Assembly (NCBI RefSeq): GCF_002980555.1
Contig: NZ_PVBT01000003.1
Span: 372,001-436,000, forward strand
Reading direction: 5' to 3'
DNA length: 64,000 nucleotides
Source: Phyllobacterium myrsinacearum
GTDB lineage: Bacteria > Pseudomonadota > Alphaproteobacteria > Rhizobiales > Rhizobiaceae
The translations under genes were made by a program, and so were the position numbers. The notes under the pieces were generated by a model that had not been told where the DNA came from, searched no databases, and was given only the letters and a program-made list of their open reading frames with translations. Shown here piece by piece: positions 54,710-63,900 of this stretch (its first letter is position 1; the number at the start of each line of letters is the position of its first letter).

Positions 54710-54977
54710 ATTCGCTTGCATATCTTTTGATCTCAGTCGTTGTCGATCTGCGCAAGAAGATAACTCTAATCTGGTCACCGCGTTCGGTGTAAATAAGTGT
54801 GAAAAGCGTATGCCCGATAAAGCCTATCGCCACGATCCGCTCTTCTGCTTAGTTTTCCCGATCGTCCAAGCGTTCCAAAGCCGTGCTGAACTGAAAACAT
54901 TTCGCACATTCGAAATCCACGCCATGCTTGCGCAAATTGCTTCTGGCCTTTTCGTCATCCCAATCGAATTTACGCAT
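54702..54977 (-). pseudogene. brnT: BrnT toxin gene with in-frame TAA
   Basis: On the minus strand from ATG at 54977 the frame reads MRKFDWDDEKARSNLRKHG, then ends at a TAA (54849-54851, codon 43) after LDDREN. The same frame then continues AEERIVAIGFIGHT and IYTERGDQIRVIFLRRST to a TGA at 54702, matching the BrnT ribonuclease toxin family end to end. Without the TAA it would be a normal 91-residue BrnT. BrnT homologues often have Tyr at this place, so a single base change could explain the stop. The toxin is probably inactive, leaving brnA alone. A sequencing error cannot be excluded. Confidence 0.8.
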
Positions 54978-55270
54978 GAAAACCGCGGCCATTTTACAAT
55001 GAAAATCGAACAGTGCTGCTTATCAATACGTCTAATACGAGCAGCCGAATCAGGTTGTATGCAGCAATTCTAGGTTGTGAAGAGTCCGAGGTTCATGGAC
55101 TTGCTCCCGGCCCTCAAAATGCCTTCGAGTGGCGTCAAAAGCCCGAAACCGGGCCAAAATAAACGGAATTGGCGCGGTTTCGCCAGATATCGCGGGATTC
55201 TGCCAGATGACAGCGGATCAGAAAAATGGCAGATAGGTTCAAAGAAGATTCAACTTTTAAGGAGATATCC
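54978..55270. other. Intergenic stretch brnT-transglycosylase
   Basis: It should contain the brnTA promoter on the left and the transglycosylase promoter on the right, but no strong hexamers, terminator or further gene were recognised. Confidence 0.3.
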
Positions 55271-56092
55271 ATGGCATTTGTTGCCAAAGCCAGGTTTTTT
55301 GCAGGGGTCGCTGCAGCGGTTTTTCTGACTGCGGGTGCAGCACAGGCTGCCGCCCAGTGCGGCAACAACTCCGCCGGGTTTCCGGCATGGGTTCAGCAGT
55401 TCAAGCAGGAAGCCCAGTCGCAAGGGATCGGCAGCAAAGGCCTCAATGCGCTCAATAACGTGACCTATTCCACGAAGACGATTGCGCTCGATCGCAATCA
55501 GAAGAGCTTCAAGTACTCGCTCGACAAATTCCTGCAGGTCCGCGGCGGCCAGACCATCGTGTCGCGCGGCAAGAAGCAGAAGGCGCAGAATGCGGCGCTC
55601 TTTGCCAGCATCGAAAAGCGCTATGGCGTACCGGCCGGCCCGATCATTGCCATCTGGGGCATGGAAACGGGCTTTGGCGCCTATATGGGTGACCAGCACA
55701 CGCTGTCCGCCGTATCGACGCTCGCCTATGACTGCCGCCGCAGTGATTATTTCCGCCAGCAGCTTTACGCGGCCTTGAAGCTCATCGATCACGGCGATCT
55801 GGCGCCCGACGCGCGCGGCGCGTTGCATGGCGAAATCGGCCAGACCCAATTCATGCCCGCCAATGTGCTGAAATATGGTGTTGATGGCGATGGCAGCGGT
55901 CACATTGACATGGTGCGCTCCAAGGCCGATGCCCTGGCATCCACCGCAAATTTCCTGGTCGGCCACGGCTGGCAGCGGGGCGCCGGCTATCAGCAGGGCG
56001 AGCCGAATTTTGCGGCAATCCAGGGCTGGAATGCCGCTAGCGTTTACCAGCAGGCGATCGCCATCATGGGTGCGCAGATCGACGGCAAATAA
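55271..56092 (+). CDS. Lytic murein transglycosylase, MltB-like
   Basis: This 273-residue protein has a signal peptide to about AAQAAAQC (residue 29). A lytic-transglycosylase domain follows, with catalytic Glu in IAIWGMETGFGAYMG and GEIGQTQFMPANVLKYGVDGDG typical of MltB. It would cleave peptidoglycan glycan strands in the periplasm. No lipobox is evident, though Cys29-Cys30 region contains a cysteine. AAGGAG precedes the ATG at 55271; the longer frame from 55226 was not used. Confidence 0.88.
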   Translation: MAFVAKARFFAGVAAAVFLTAGAAQAAAQCGNNSAGFPAWVQQFKQEAQSQGIGSKGLNALNNVTYSTKTIALDRNQKSFKYSLDKFLQVRGGQTIVSRGKKQKAQNAALFASIEKRYGVPAGPIIAIWGMETGFGAYMGDQHTLSAVSTLAYDCRRSDYFRQQLYAALKLIDHGDLAPDARGALHGEIGQTQFMPANVLKYGVDGDGSGHIDMVRSKADALASTANFLVGHGWQRGAGYQQGEPNFAAIQGWNAASVYQQAIAIMGAQIDGK

Positions 56093-56118
56093 AGCCTTCC
56101 GTCCGCTCCATCAAATTC

Positions 56119-56147
56119 AAAAGGCCGGTGTGTTCGCACCGGCCTTT
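56119..56147. terminator. Bidirectional terminator
   Basis: AAAAGGCCGGTG and CACCGGCCTTTT form a 12-bp stem around TGTTCG, flanked by A- and T-rich ends. It lies 26 bases after the transglycosylase stop and directly before the stop of the converging NTF2-like gene. Confidence 0.9.
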
Positions 56148-56150
56148 TGT

Positions 56151-56561
56151 TTAGAAGCCTTCACAGGTCTCGCCGATGGCGCCTTGTGCACTGGCGCTGA
56201 TCTTGCCGTCGCGGAAGCTGAATATCTCACGGGAATAGGTGGTGTTTTCGGGGAATGCGTAGCAGACGAGCATGGTCATCCGGCCGTTTTCGGTTCCTTC
56301 AAGCCGGTGCTTTACGGTGGTGTTTTTTACGGCGTTCTCCCATTCGGCGAGCGACGCGAGGAATTCGCTCTTGTTCAGTTCGACTTCCTGATCTTCCAGC
56401 ACAATGGTTGCATCATCCGTCAGAAGATTGGCGAACTCGGCCCGGTCAGCCGTCATCAATGCCTTGTACCAGCGCTCAACGAGTGTTTCAGGTGTATCTT
56501 CGGCAAGCGAAGGCACCACGAGGCTGAGAAGCAGCGTGATTGCGATCAACAGTCTTTGCAT
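56151..56561 (-). CDS. Exported NTF2-like (SnoaL/DUF4440-type) protein
   Basis: This 136-residue protein has a signal peptide to about SLAED (residue 21). The mature part has the NTF2-like cone fold: PETLVERWYKALMTADRAEFANLLTDDATIVL, then strands ending SREIFSFRDGKISA. The family has varied enzyme and binding roles; none can be assigned. It lies three bases after the carbonic anhydrase gene, so both are probably cotranscribed. Confidence 0.7.
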   Translation of the reverse strand: MQRLLIAITLLLSLVVPSLAEDTPETLVERWYKALMTADRAEFANLLTDDATIVLEDQEVELNKSEFLASLAEWENAVKNTTVKHRLEGTENGRMTMLVCYAFPENTTYSREIFSFRDGKISASAQGAIGETCEGF

Positions 56562-56564
56562 CGG

Positions 56565-57233
56565 TTACTGCCCCGGCTGCAGGTCGACCAGTTCAGGGTC
56601 GGGACGCAGGAAATCCCCGGTTTCAGGGTTCATCACCCAGAGCTCGCCCGTCGAGATATCGAACCAGGCGCCATGCAATGTGAGGCGTCCCTTCTTCTCC
56701 AGAATATCGACACAGGGAAAGCTGCGCAGGTTCCGCAGGGAATAACGGATGGAGATGCGCTCCAGCGCCGTCTGGCGCTCGAACGGGGTCATCAGCTCAT
56801 TTGCGGCGACCGCTTCGGCGGCGGGCGCCACGAGGCTCATCCATTTGCCGATGAAGTCACCGGGGGAAAGCGGCTTGCTCTCCGTATCGAGCGCTGCCTT
56901 GATGCCGCCGCAACGCCCATGCCCCAGAACGACGATGTTCTTCACCTTGAGGCTCTGCACGGCAAATTCAAGCGCGGCCGATGTCGCATGGTACTCGCCA
57001 TCAGGTTCATAGGGCGGCACCAGATTGGCGACATTGCGGATGACGAAAATCTCGCCGGGACTGGTATCGAAAATGATTTCAGGGGCGGCGCGCGAGTCGC
57101 AACAGGCGATCACCAGCGTTTCGGGGGTCTGGCCCTGTTCGGCCAGCTGGCGGTAGCGCATGGTTTCATTGGCATAACGCTGTGCCATGAAGGTGCGATA
57201 ACCGGTGAGCAGTTTCTCAGGAAGCATGGTCAT
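56565..57233 (-). CDS. Beta-carbonic anhydrase
   Basis: This 222-residue enzyme interconverts CO2 and bicarbonate. Zinc ligands are Cys44 with Asp46/Arg48 (ACCDSR), His105 and Cys108 (VVLGHGRCGG). The Gly-rich loop and dimer helices fit the plant-type beta class. An ATG at 57227 is an alternative start. It leads a two-gene leftward unit with the NTF2-like protein. Confidence 0.95.
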   Translation of the reverse strand: MTMLPEKLLTGYRTFMAQRYANETMRYRQLAEQGQTPETLVIACCDSRAAPEIIFDTSPGEIFVIRNVANLVPPYEPDGEYHATSAALEFAVQSLKVKNIVVLGHGRCGGIKAALDTESKPLSPGDFIGKWMSLVAPAAEAVAANELMTPFERQTALERISIRYSLRNLRSFPCVDILEKKGRLTLHGAWFDISTGELWVMNPETGDFLRPDPELVDLQPGQ

Positions 57234-57378
57234 GATGGTGCATTAATCCCGATTGAAGGGAAGATCAATTGGTCTTGCGCCGGTGGACGCATCGCCACAA
57301 TGCGAGACCCCAGAATAGGGCGGTTTCGCGGCGTGTCACCGAAATTGCGAACAGCGCACCGTGTCGAAACGGCGCAGG

Positions 57379-58263
57379 TCAGGCCCGGATGCCTTTGCTC
57401 GGGTGCGTGAGGCGGCGCATCTGGATCATTGCCATTGGACTGGACAGGCTGGAAGCATCCGCCTCGAGCATCAACTCATCGGCGCCGCGCTTGGCGGAGC
57501 GAGCCATGATTTCAAAGACTGACGCGGTGGTCCGCTGCAAAATCTGTTCATGATCAAGGCCGGCCAGCATGCGTGCCAGGAAGAGTGCCGACGTCAGGTC
57601 GCCAAGCCCGTTCGTCGGCCCGGTGACAAGGCGATGCTCCGCCAGCATGGCGAAGGAGTGGGTGACCAGGAGATTTCCGGTACCGCCCGCCAGCATCGGA
57701 TGGGCCGAGGTGACCAGCATCGTGCCGGGACCGGCATGAAGAGCGGCCTGCATGATCGCCTTGTTATCGGGAAGATCGGCGCCGGCAAGCCAGGCGAGTT
57801 CGAAACGGTTGGGTGTGGAGATATCGGCCAGCGGCATGAGTTCATCGCGAATGCCGATGGCCGTCGCTTCGGGGACATATAGTCCTTTGGTGTCGCCAAT
57901 GACGGGATCGCAGAGGTAAAGCACATCCTTGTTCTGGCTTTTGACCTTCCTGACCAGGCGGGCAACGGATGCCGCCTGCGCGGCATTGCCGAGATATCCG
58001 GTCATGATGGCGCGCACTTCGCCCAGCCACGGCGCACGTTCCAGATCGGCGATCAGGTCGTCGAACTGCTGCGGTTCCGGCACGATGCGCTTGGCCGCCC
58101 CATGCCCGGGATGCCATGGCAGGATGACTGTCGGCACTGCCCAGACCGGGTGCCCGAGGGTCTCAAGCGCAAACACCGCTGCACGGTTGCCAACGGAACC
58201 GCGCACCACGTGGCTTGAAATGACAATGACAGCATTGGAGGAGGGGGCAACAGAACCGGTCAT
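57379..58263 (-). CDS. pdxY: Pyridoxal kinase
   Basis: This 294-residue kinase phosphorylates pyridoxal to PLP in B6 salvage. Features are SHVVRGSVGNRAAVFALETLG at the start, VLYLCDPVIGD, and the C-terminal GLGDLTSALFLARML with the catalytic Asp in GD. It is one of the PdxK/PdxY type. It converges with no near partner; the region 57234-57378 to its left holds no gene. Confidence 0.94.
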   Translation of the reverse strand: MTGSVAPSSNAVIVISSHVVRGSVGNRAAVFALETLGHPVWAVPTVILPWHPGHGAAKRIVPEPQQFDDLIADLERAPWLGEVRAIMTGYLGNAAQAASVARLVRKVKSQNKDVLYLCDPVIGDTKGLYVPEATAIGIRDELMPLADISTPNRFELAWLAGADLPDNKAIMQAALHAGPGTMLVTSAHPMLAGGTGNLLVTHSFAMLAEHRLVTGPTNGLGDLTSALFLARMLAGLDHEQILQRTTASVFEIMARSAKRGADELMLEADASSLSSPMAMIQMRRLTHPSKGIRA

Positions 58264-58310
58264 GGGAATACTCGTAAAGGAGTTCGGAAAAGCGGGATGA
58301 GCGCGCAGAC

Positions 58311-58571
58311 TCAGCTTTTGCCGGTAACAGAACTGATCAACCAGATAAACATGGCGAGCAGCACAAGCAATCCCAGAAACCTTCCGATGCGCGTTCCCCA
58401 GATTTCGATCGGATCGCCGGCATCGGCATCCCGTGCAGTGAAATGCCCTTTGGTTCTGGCTACGGCCCGGTCAATCACGGTTCCGCTGCCCGCATTCGAC
58501 TCATGGTTGACGCGTTCCAGAATCCGCGCCGATTCTGTTACAGTCTGACGTTCTTTGTCATTGGCAGCCAT
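58311..58571 (-). CDS. Small single-membrane-helix protein, unknown
   Basis: This 86-residue protein starts at the ATG at 58571 (MAANDKERQTVTESARILERV). It has a charged N-terminal half and one membrane helix near the C-terminus (residues about 63-82, IGRFLGLLVLLAMFIWLISS). I do not recognise a family. A longer form from a TTG at 58634 is possible. It lies 47 bases upstream of pdxY on the same strand and is divergent from the lemA-like gene. Confidence 0.6.
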   Translation of the reverse strand: MAANDKERQTVTESARILERVNHESNAGSGTVIDRAVARTKGHFTARDADAGDPIEIWGTRIGRFLGLLVLLAMFIWLISSVTGKS

Positions 58572-58710
58572 GGCGATTCCGCTTGATCCCTGTTGCAAGG
58601 CAGCATAGCGCTTTGCCAGTTCCTTTTGCAGCAAAAAATGGCTACGCTCAGCCTGCTTCGTTCCAAAACGGCCAACCGGTCAGGAAAATGAGTGTTGAGG
58701 AGAGGGTTTT

Positions 58711-59331
58711 ATGCAGAAAATGGCGTCGTCGTCCGGCTTTTTGCCACGCAATGTTTTTTCGGTTCTTGCGCTTGCCATTCTCTTACCGCTGCTTTCCGCA
58801 TGCGGTTTCAATACGATTCCGACCAATGAAGAACAGGCCAAGGCTGCGTGGAGCGAGGTGCTCAACCAGTATCAGCGCCGTGCGGACCTGATCCCGAACC
58901 TGGTGGAAACCGTCAAAGGTTATGCGGCTCAGGAAAAGGATGTGCTGACGTCCGTGGTCGAGGCGCGCGCCAAGGCGACATCGGTGCAGGTGACACCGGA
59001 TACGCTGAAGGATCCCAATGCGTTCAAGGCGTTCCAGGACAATCAGGCCAATCTGACCGGTGCCCTGTCACGGCTTCTGGCCGTCGTTGAAAACTATCCC
59101 GATCTCAAATCCAACCAGAACTTCCTGGCATTGCAATCACAGCTGGAAGGCACGGAAAACCGCATAGCGGTTGCCCGCCGTGATTATATCGAGGCGGTGC
59201 GCGTCTACAACACGTCGCTGAAAACCATGCCGACAATCATCTGGACATGGATCTGGTACACCGGCAACCAGCCCTATCAAACCTTCACGATCGACGATTC
59301 CGCCAAGCAGACGCCCCAAGTCAAATTCTAG
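58711..59331 (+). CDS. LemA family lipoprotein
   Basis: This 206-residue protein has a lipobox LLSAC with acylated Cys31 after a signal peptide. The LemA core follows: YQRRADLIPNLVETVKGYA, QANLTGALSRLLAVVENYPDLKSNQNF and ARRDYIEAVRVYNTSL. LemA proteins are helical membrane-linked proteins of unclear function often next to TPM-domain genes, as here. GAGGAGAG precedes the ATG. Confidence 0.93.
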   Translation: MQKMASSSGFLPRNVFSVLALAILLPLLSACGFNTIPTNEEQAKAAWSEVLNQYQRRADLIPNLVETVKGYAAQEKDVLTSVVEARAKATSVQVTPDTLKDPNAFKAFQDNQANLTGALSRLLAVVENYPDLKSNQNFLALQSQLEGTENRIAVARRDYIEAVRVYNTSLKTMPTIIWTWIWYTGNQPYQTFTIDDSAKQTPQVKF

Positions 59332-59340
59332 GCTTTCAGA

Positions 59341-60207
59341 ATGCGCACCATCCGCCAAAGCGCGGTTACTGCCATGCGACACCCCGCGCTGATGCGGATG
59401 TCGTATGGCCTGCTGCTGATTCCGGTCCTGCTCGCGCTGCTGCTGGGCAATGCCCTTGCGGCTGACCTGCCGGTTCTGACGGGTCGTGTGGTCGATGGCG
59501 CGAACGTCATCGACGCGGCAACCCGCGATGCCATCACCCAGAAGCTGGCGGCGTTCGAGGCGAAATCGTCCGACCAGGTCGTCGTGGTGACGGTCCCAAG
59601 CCTTGATGGCGAGGCGATCGAACCCTATTCCAACCGGCTTTATCGTGCCTGGGCGCTCGGCCAGAAGCAGGAAAACAACGGCGTGCTTCTGGTTGTCGCG
59701 CCCAATGACCGCAAGGTACGCATCGAGGTCGGCTACGGGCTGGAAGGCACGCTCACGGATCTGTTGTCCAGGCTGATCATCGAGAATGCCATTATTCCTG
59801 GCTTCCGTTCGGGTGACTATTCCGGCGGCATAGCGCGTGGGGTCGACGATATACTGACCGTGCTTTCCGGCGATTCGGCGGAACTCCAGGCGCGGGCAAA
59901 GCGGAATATCCAGAAGGAATCCTCCAATATCGACTGGTTCGGGGTGATTTTCATCTCAATCTGGGTGCTGATCTTCTTCGGCGGTTTCGGCATGGCGATC
60001 ATGGCATCGGTTTTCGGCCAGAAGATCGGGCCCGGCCGCTACAAATGGCTTGGCATGACCATCGACACACGATCCTCCTCGGGCGGCGGTTCCGGCGGCG
60101 GGTGGTCGTCTGGCGGTGGCGGATGGTCCTCCGGTGGCGGCGGTGGCGGCGGCTTTTCCGGCGGCGGTGGTTCGTCCGGCGGCGGCGGCGCTTCGGGAAG
60201 TTGGTAG
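59341..60207 (+). CDS. TPM-domain protein (YgcG-like) with Gly/Ser-rich tail
   Basis: This 288-residue protein has a signal peptide (to about LGNALAADL), a TPM phosphatase-like domain (about 45-185: VVDGANVIDAATRDAI, QVVVVTVPSLDG, NNGVLLVVAPNDRKVRIEVGYGLEG), a membrane helix near 205-225 and an extremely Gly/Ser-rich tail after about 245. TPM proteins of this type are often paired with LemA. It starts nine bases after the LemA-like gene. An alternative start at a later Met cannot be excluded. Confidence 0.9.
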   Translation: MRTIRQSAVTAMRHPALMRMSYGLLLIPVLLALLLGNALAADLPVLTGRVVDGANVIDAATRDAITQKLAAFEAKSSDQVVVVTVPSLDGEAIEPYSNRLYRAWALGQKQENNGVLLVVAPNDRKVRIEVGYGLEGTLTDLLSRLIIENAIIPGFRSGDYSGGIARGVDDILTVLSGDSAELQARAKRNIQKESSNIDWFGVIFISIWVLIFFGGFGMAIMASVFGQKIGPGRYKWLGMTIDTRSSSGGGSGGGWSSGGGGWSSGGGGGGGFSGGGGSSGGGGASGSW

Positions 60208-60215
60208 GAGAGAGC

Positions 60216-60848
60216 ATGTCAATGATGAGCGACGAGGATCACGCCCGCATTGCCGAGGCGATCCGTGATGCGGAAAGCCGGACCAGCGGCGAAATCTACG
60301 CGGTGCTTGCCCGCCGCAGCGACAGCTATTTCTTCGTCGCCGGTTTTGTCGTCACCGTTGCCATCCTCATTGCAGCCGTCGCGGTTGCGCTGGCTGCGCA
60401 CTGGTACTGGTTCACGATTTCCCTGCCGCTGTTCGGCCTGGCCATTCTCGCAGCGTTTCTCACCGCTATCCTGCTGATCCGGCTGGTTCCGGGCCTGGGC
60501 ATGCTGTTCGTACCCAAGCGCATCCTCTATCAGCGCGCGCACCTCAATGCGGTTCAGCAATTCCTGGCGCGCAATGTTCACCTGACGGAAAAGCGCACCG
60601 GCATTCTGCTCTTCGTGTCCCTGGCCGAACACTATGCGGAGGTTGTGGCAGATGCGGGCATCAATGCCCGGGTGCCGCAGGAGGAATGGAACGGCATCGT
60701 CGCAACCCTGACAGATCATGCGGCGCTGGATGATCACGCCTCGGGTTTCCTCAAGGCCATCCAACATGCGGGACAACTGCTCGAAACACACTTTCCAGCG
60801 GGTCCCGACAACATCAATGAACTCGATGATCATCTGGTGGAACTGTAG
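60216..60848 (+). CDS. Second TPM-domain membrane protein
   Basis: This 210-residue protein begins MSMMSDEDHARIAEAIRDAESRTSGEIYAVLARRSDSY, a TPM-type start. Two membrane helices follow (about 42-62 and 66-90). The remaining TPM domain contains LARNVHLTEKRTGILLFVSLAEHYAEVVADAGINARV. It lacks a signal peptide, unlike the first TPM protein. GGAG precedes the ATG at 60216, eight bases after the previous stop, so it is the third gene of a LemA-TPM-TPM operon. Confidence 0.88.
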   Translation: MSMMSDEDHARIAEAIRDAESRTSGEIYAVLARRSDSYFFVAGFVVTVAILIAAVAVALAAHWYWFTISLPLFGLAILAAFLTAILLIRLVPGLGMLFVPKRILYQRAHLNAVQQFLARNVHLTEKRTGILLFVSLAEHYAEVVADAGINARVPQEEWNGIVATLTDHAALDDHASGFLKAIQHAGQLLETHFPAGPDNINELDDHLVEL

Positions 60849-60955
60849 CCCGTCCAAATGTCATGCGAATTTTACGTCCGGCGTGCAGTTTGCAGTCGAA
60901 AATGCAATTTCAGTGGCTATGATGAGCCAAAATGCCTGTTCAGGGAGAGAATCTG

Positions 60956-63900
60956 ATGGCTTCAAAAACAAAATCGGGCGCGAAAGCCGCTCCGAAATCA
61001 AAAACAGTAAAAGCCACGAAAGAAAAAAAGCAAACACCCGGGTTGTTTGAAGAACTGCTGTTTGCGCGGGCACCGGCAGAAGACCTCGCTGATTATGATG
61101 CCGGGGCACTGACAATATCCGCCACGCTTGCCGAGGATGCGCTGAGCCGGTTCAAGCCGGGAAAGCCGCTGATCGACCTTTCCGATGGCAGCACGGTTTC
61201 CCGTGATGGCAGGCCGGTCACGGTCGTTACCCTGATCAACGACAACATGCCCTTCCTGCTCGACTCGGTTCTGGGCGAGATCAGCGAGCGGGTCAGCTCG
61301 GTTTATCTGGTTCTGCATCCGGTGATGGATGTGGACAGGAAAAGCGGTGCGGTTATCGGGGCTGCAGGCCCCGACAAGCCCGGCAAGGACGAGCTCCGTG
61401 TCTCCGTGATGCAGATTCATGTGCCCGCACTGGATGCACCGGTGCGCGAAATCATGTTCGAGGCGCTCAATCTCGTGCTCAAGCAGGTGCGCGAAGCGGT
61501 GAATGACCGCGCCGCCATGGTCGCGCGTCTCGGCGATGCGATCGAGGCCTACAAGTCCGGCAAGACACCGATGAAGAAAGCCGCCGCCGAAGAGGCGGTC
61601 GAATTCCTCGAATGGCTGCGCGACAATAATTTCACCTTCCTCGGTGTGCGCGAATACGACTATCAGGGCGACGGCAGCCAGGGTGAACTGGAGCGGTCGG
61701 GCAAGCCGGGTCTTGGCATTCTGCGTGATCCCGATGTGCGCGTGCTCAAGCGCGGCAACCAGGGCGTGACGACAACGCCGCAGATCATCGCATTCCTCAC
61801 GGGTCCCGAGCCGCTGATCGTCACCAAGGCAAACACCAAGTCGCTGGTGCATCGCCGCGGCTACATGGATTATATCGGCGTCAAGACCTATGATGCCGAG
61901 GGCAAGGTGAGCGGCGAGCTGCGCTTCGTCGGCCTGTTTACGTCCGGGGCCTATACACGGTCCGTGCTGAAGATCCCCTATCTGCGCTCGAAGACGGAAA
62001 GCGTCATCAGCCGTCTCGGATTCAACCGCGAGGATCACTCGGGCAAGCAGTTGATCAAGGTCCTTGAGAGCTATCCGCGCGACGATCTTTTCCAGATCGA
62101 CGTCAAGACACTGACCCGCAATGCCGAGATCATCCTGGCCTTGGGCGAGCGTCCGCGCGTGCGTGTTCTGCCACGCATCGATCCATTCGGCCGCTTTGCC
62201 TCCATCATCGTCTATGTGCCGCGCGAACGTTACGATTCCATCGTGCGCGAAAAGGTCGGTTCCTATCTCGCGGCAACCTATGAGGGACATGTTTCGGCCT
62301 ATTATCCGGCGTTTCCGGAAGGCAATCTGGCGCGTGTCCATTTCATCATCGGCCATGCGGAGAATGACTTCCCCAAGGTCAAGCGTGAGGCTCTGGAAGA
62401 AACCGTCCGTTCGATTGTCCGCACCTGGGAAGATGCGGTCGCCGAAGTGGGCGACCGCAGCGGCCTGGCGGAATTCTCGTCTCTCGCCGCGGTATTCCCC
62501 GATTCCTATCGGGAAAACTTCTCACCCGATGAAGCGCTGATCGATGCCAGCCGGATTGCCGGGCTGTCGCGGACCAATCCGCTGTTCGTTGATTTCTACC
62601 GTCACCGGACCGACGGCCCGAATGCGGCGTCGCTGAAAATCTATCACTATGGCTCGGCCGTCGCCCTGTCGCAACGCGTGCCGCTTTTGGAAAACATGGG
62701 CTTCCGAGTGATCAGCGAGCAGACATTCGCCCTGCCTGCCGCCGATGGAAGCCCGCTTTTCGTGCATGACATGGAATTGGTCAGCACATCGGGATCGCCT
62801 ATCGATCTGAGGGACAATGGCGACCTGTTTGAAGATGTATTCCGCAACATATGGGGCGGTGCGTCCGACAATGACGGTTACAATGCGCTCGCCTTGACCG
62901 GGCAGCTCACAGCGCGCCAGATCATCATCCTGCGCGCCTATGGCCGTTATCTGCAGCAGGCCGGCATTCCCTACTCGCAGGATTACATTGCCATTGCGCT
63001 CAACCGTTACCCGGCGATTGCCAAGCAATTGTTCGATCTGTTCGAGCAGCGGCTCAATCCGAAAAAAGGTGCTGCTGCGCAATCGGAACGCAAGCAGGCA
63101 ACGATTCGCGCCGCCATCGAAGAGGCGTTGCAGGGTGTGCCGAGTCTTGACGACGACCGTATCCTGCGCCGTTTCCTCAATCTGATCGAATCGACATTGC
63201 GCACCAATGCCTTTGCGCCGGAGGAAGACGGCAGCGAGCGCGTGACGCTGGCCTTCAAGCTGGACCCGCGTGCGCTGGATGATCTGCCGGAGCCACGGCC
63301 CTATCGCGAAATCTTTGTCTATGGTCCTGAAGTCGAGGGTGTGCACCTGCGCTTCGGTCCTGTCGCGCGCGGCGGGCTGCGCTGGTCGGACCGGGCACAG
63401 GACTACCGCACGGAAGTGCTGGGCCTGGTCAAGGCGCAGCAGGTCAAGAATGCCGTCATCGTACCGGTTGGTGCCAAGGGCGGGTTCTATCCCAAGCGCC
63501 TGCCGACGGGCGGCGACCGCAATGTGATCTTTGAGGCCGGACGCTCCGCCTACATCACCTTCATCGCGACACTGTTGTCGGTGACCGACAATCTGCACGG
63601 CGAAACCGTGGTGCCGCCAGACAATATCCTGCGGCTGGACGGTGACGATCCCTATTTCGTCGTGGCCGCCGACAAGGGTACGGCGACATTCTCCGACACC
63701 GCCAATGCCATCAGCCAGGCGCATGATTTCTGGCTGGACGATGCTTTTGCATCGGGCGGTTCGGCCGGTTACGACCACAAGAAGATGGGCATCACCGCTC
63801 GCGGCGCCTGGGAAGCCGTGAAACGGCATTTCCGCGAAATCGGCACGGATATCCAGAAAGTGCCGTTTATCGCCGTTGGCGTCGGCGACATGTCCGGCGA

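Noticed and set aside
55875-57410. Open frame of 511 codons covering several genes
   Set aside because: It runs across the transglycosylase end, a terminator and two convincing leftward genes, so it cannot be a real gene.
60088-60204. Repetitive GGC-rich stretch that looks like a DNA repeat
   Set aside because: It encodes the Gly/Ser-rich tail of the TPM protein in frame; repetition is explained by the protein sequence.
60998-62356. Long minus-strand frames (also 62522-63829)
   Set aside because: Antisense to the continuous glutamate dehydrogenase frame, which has clear homology.
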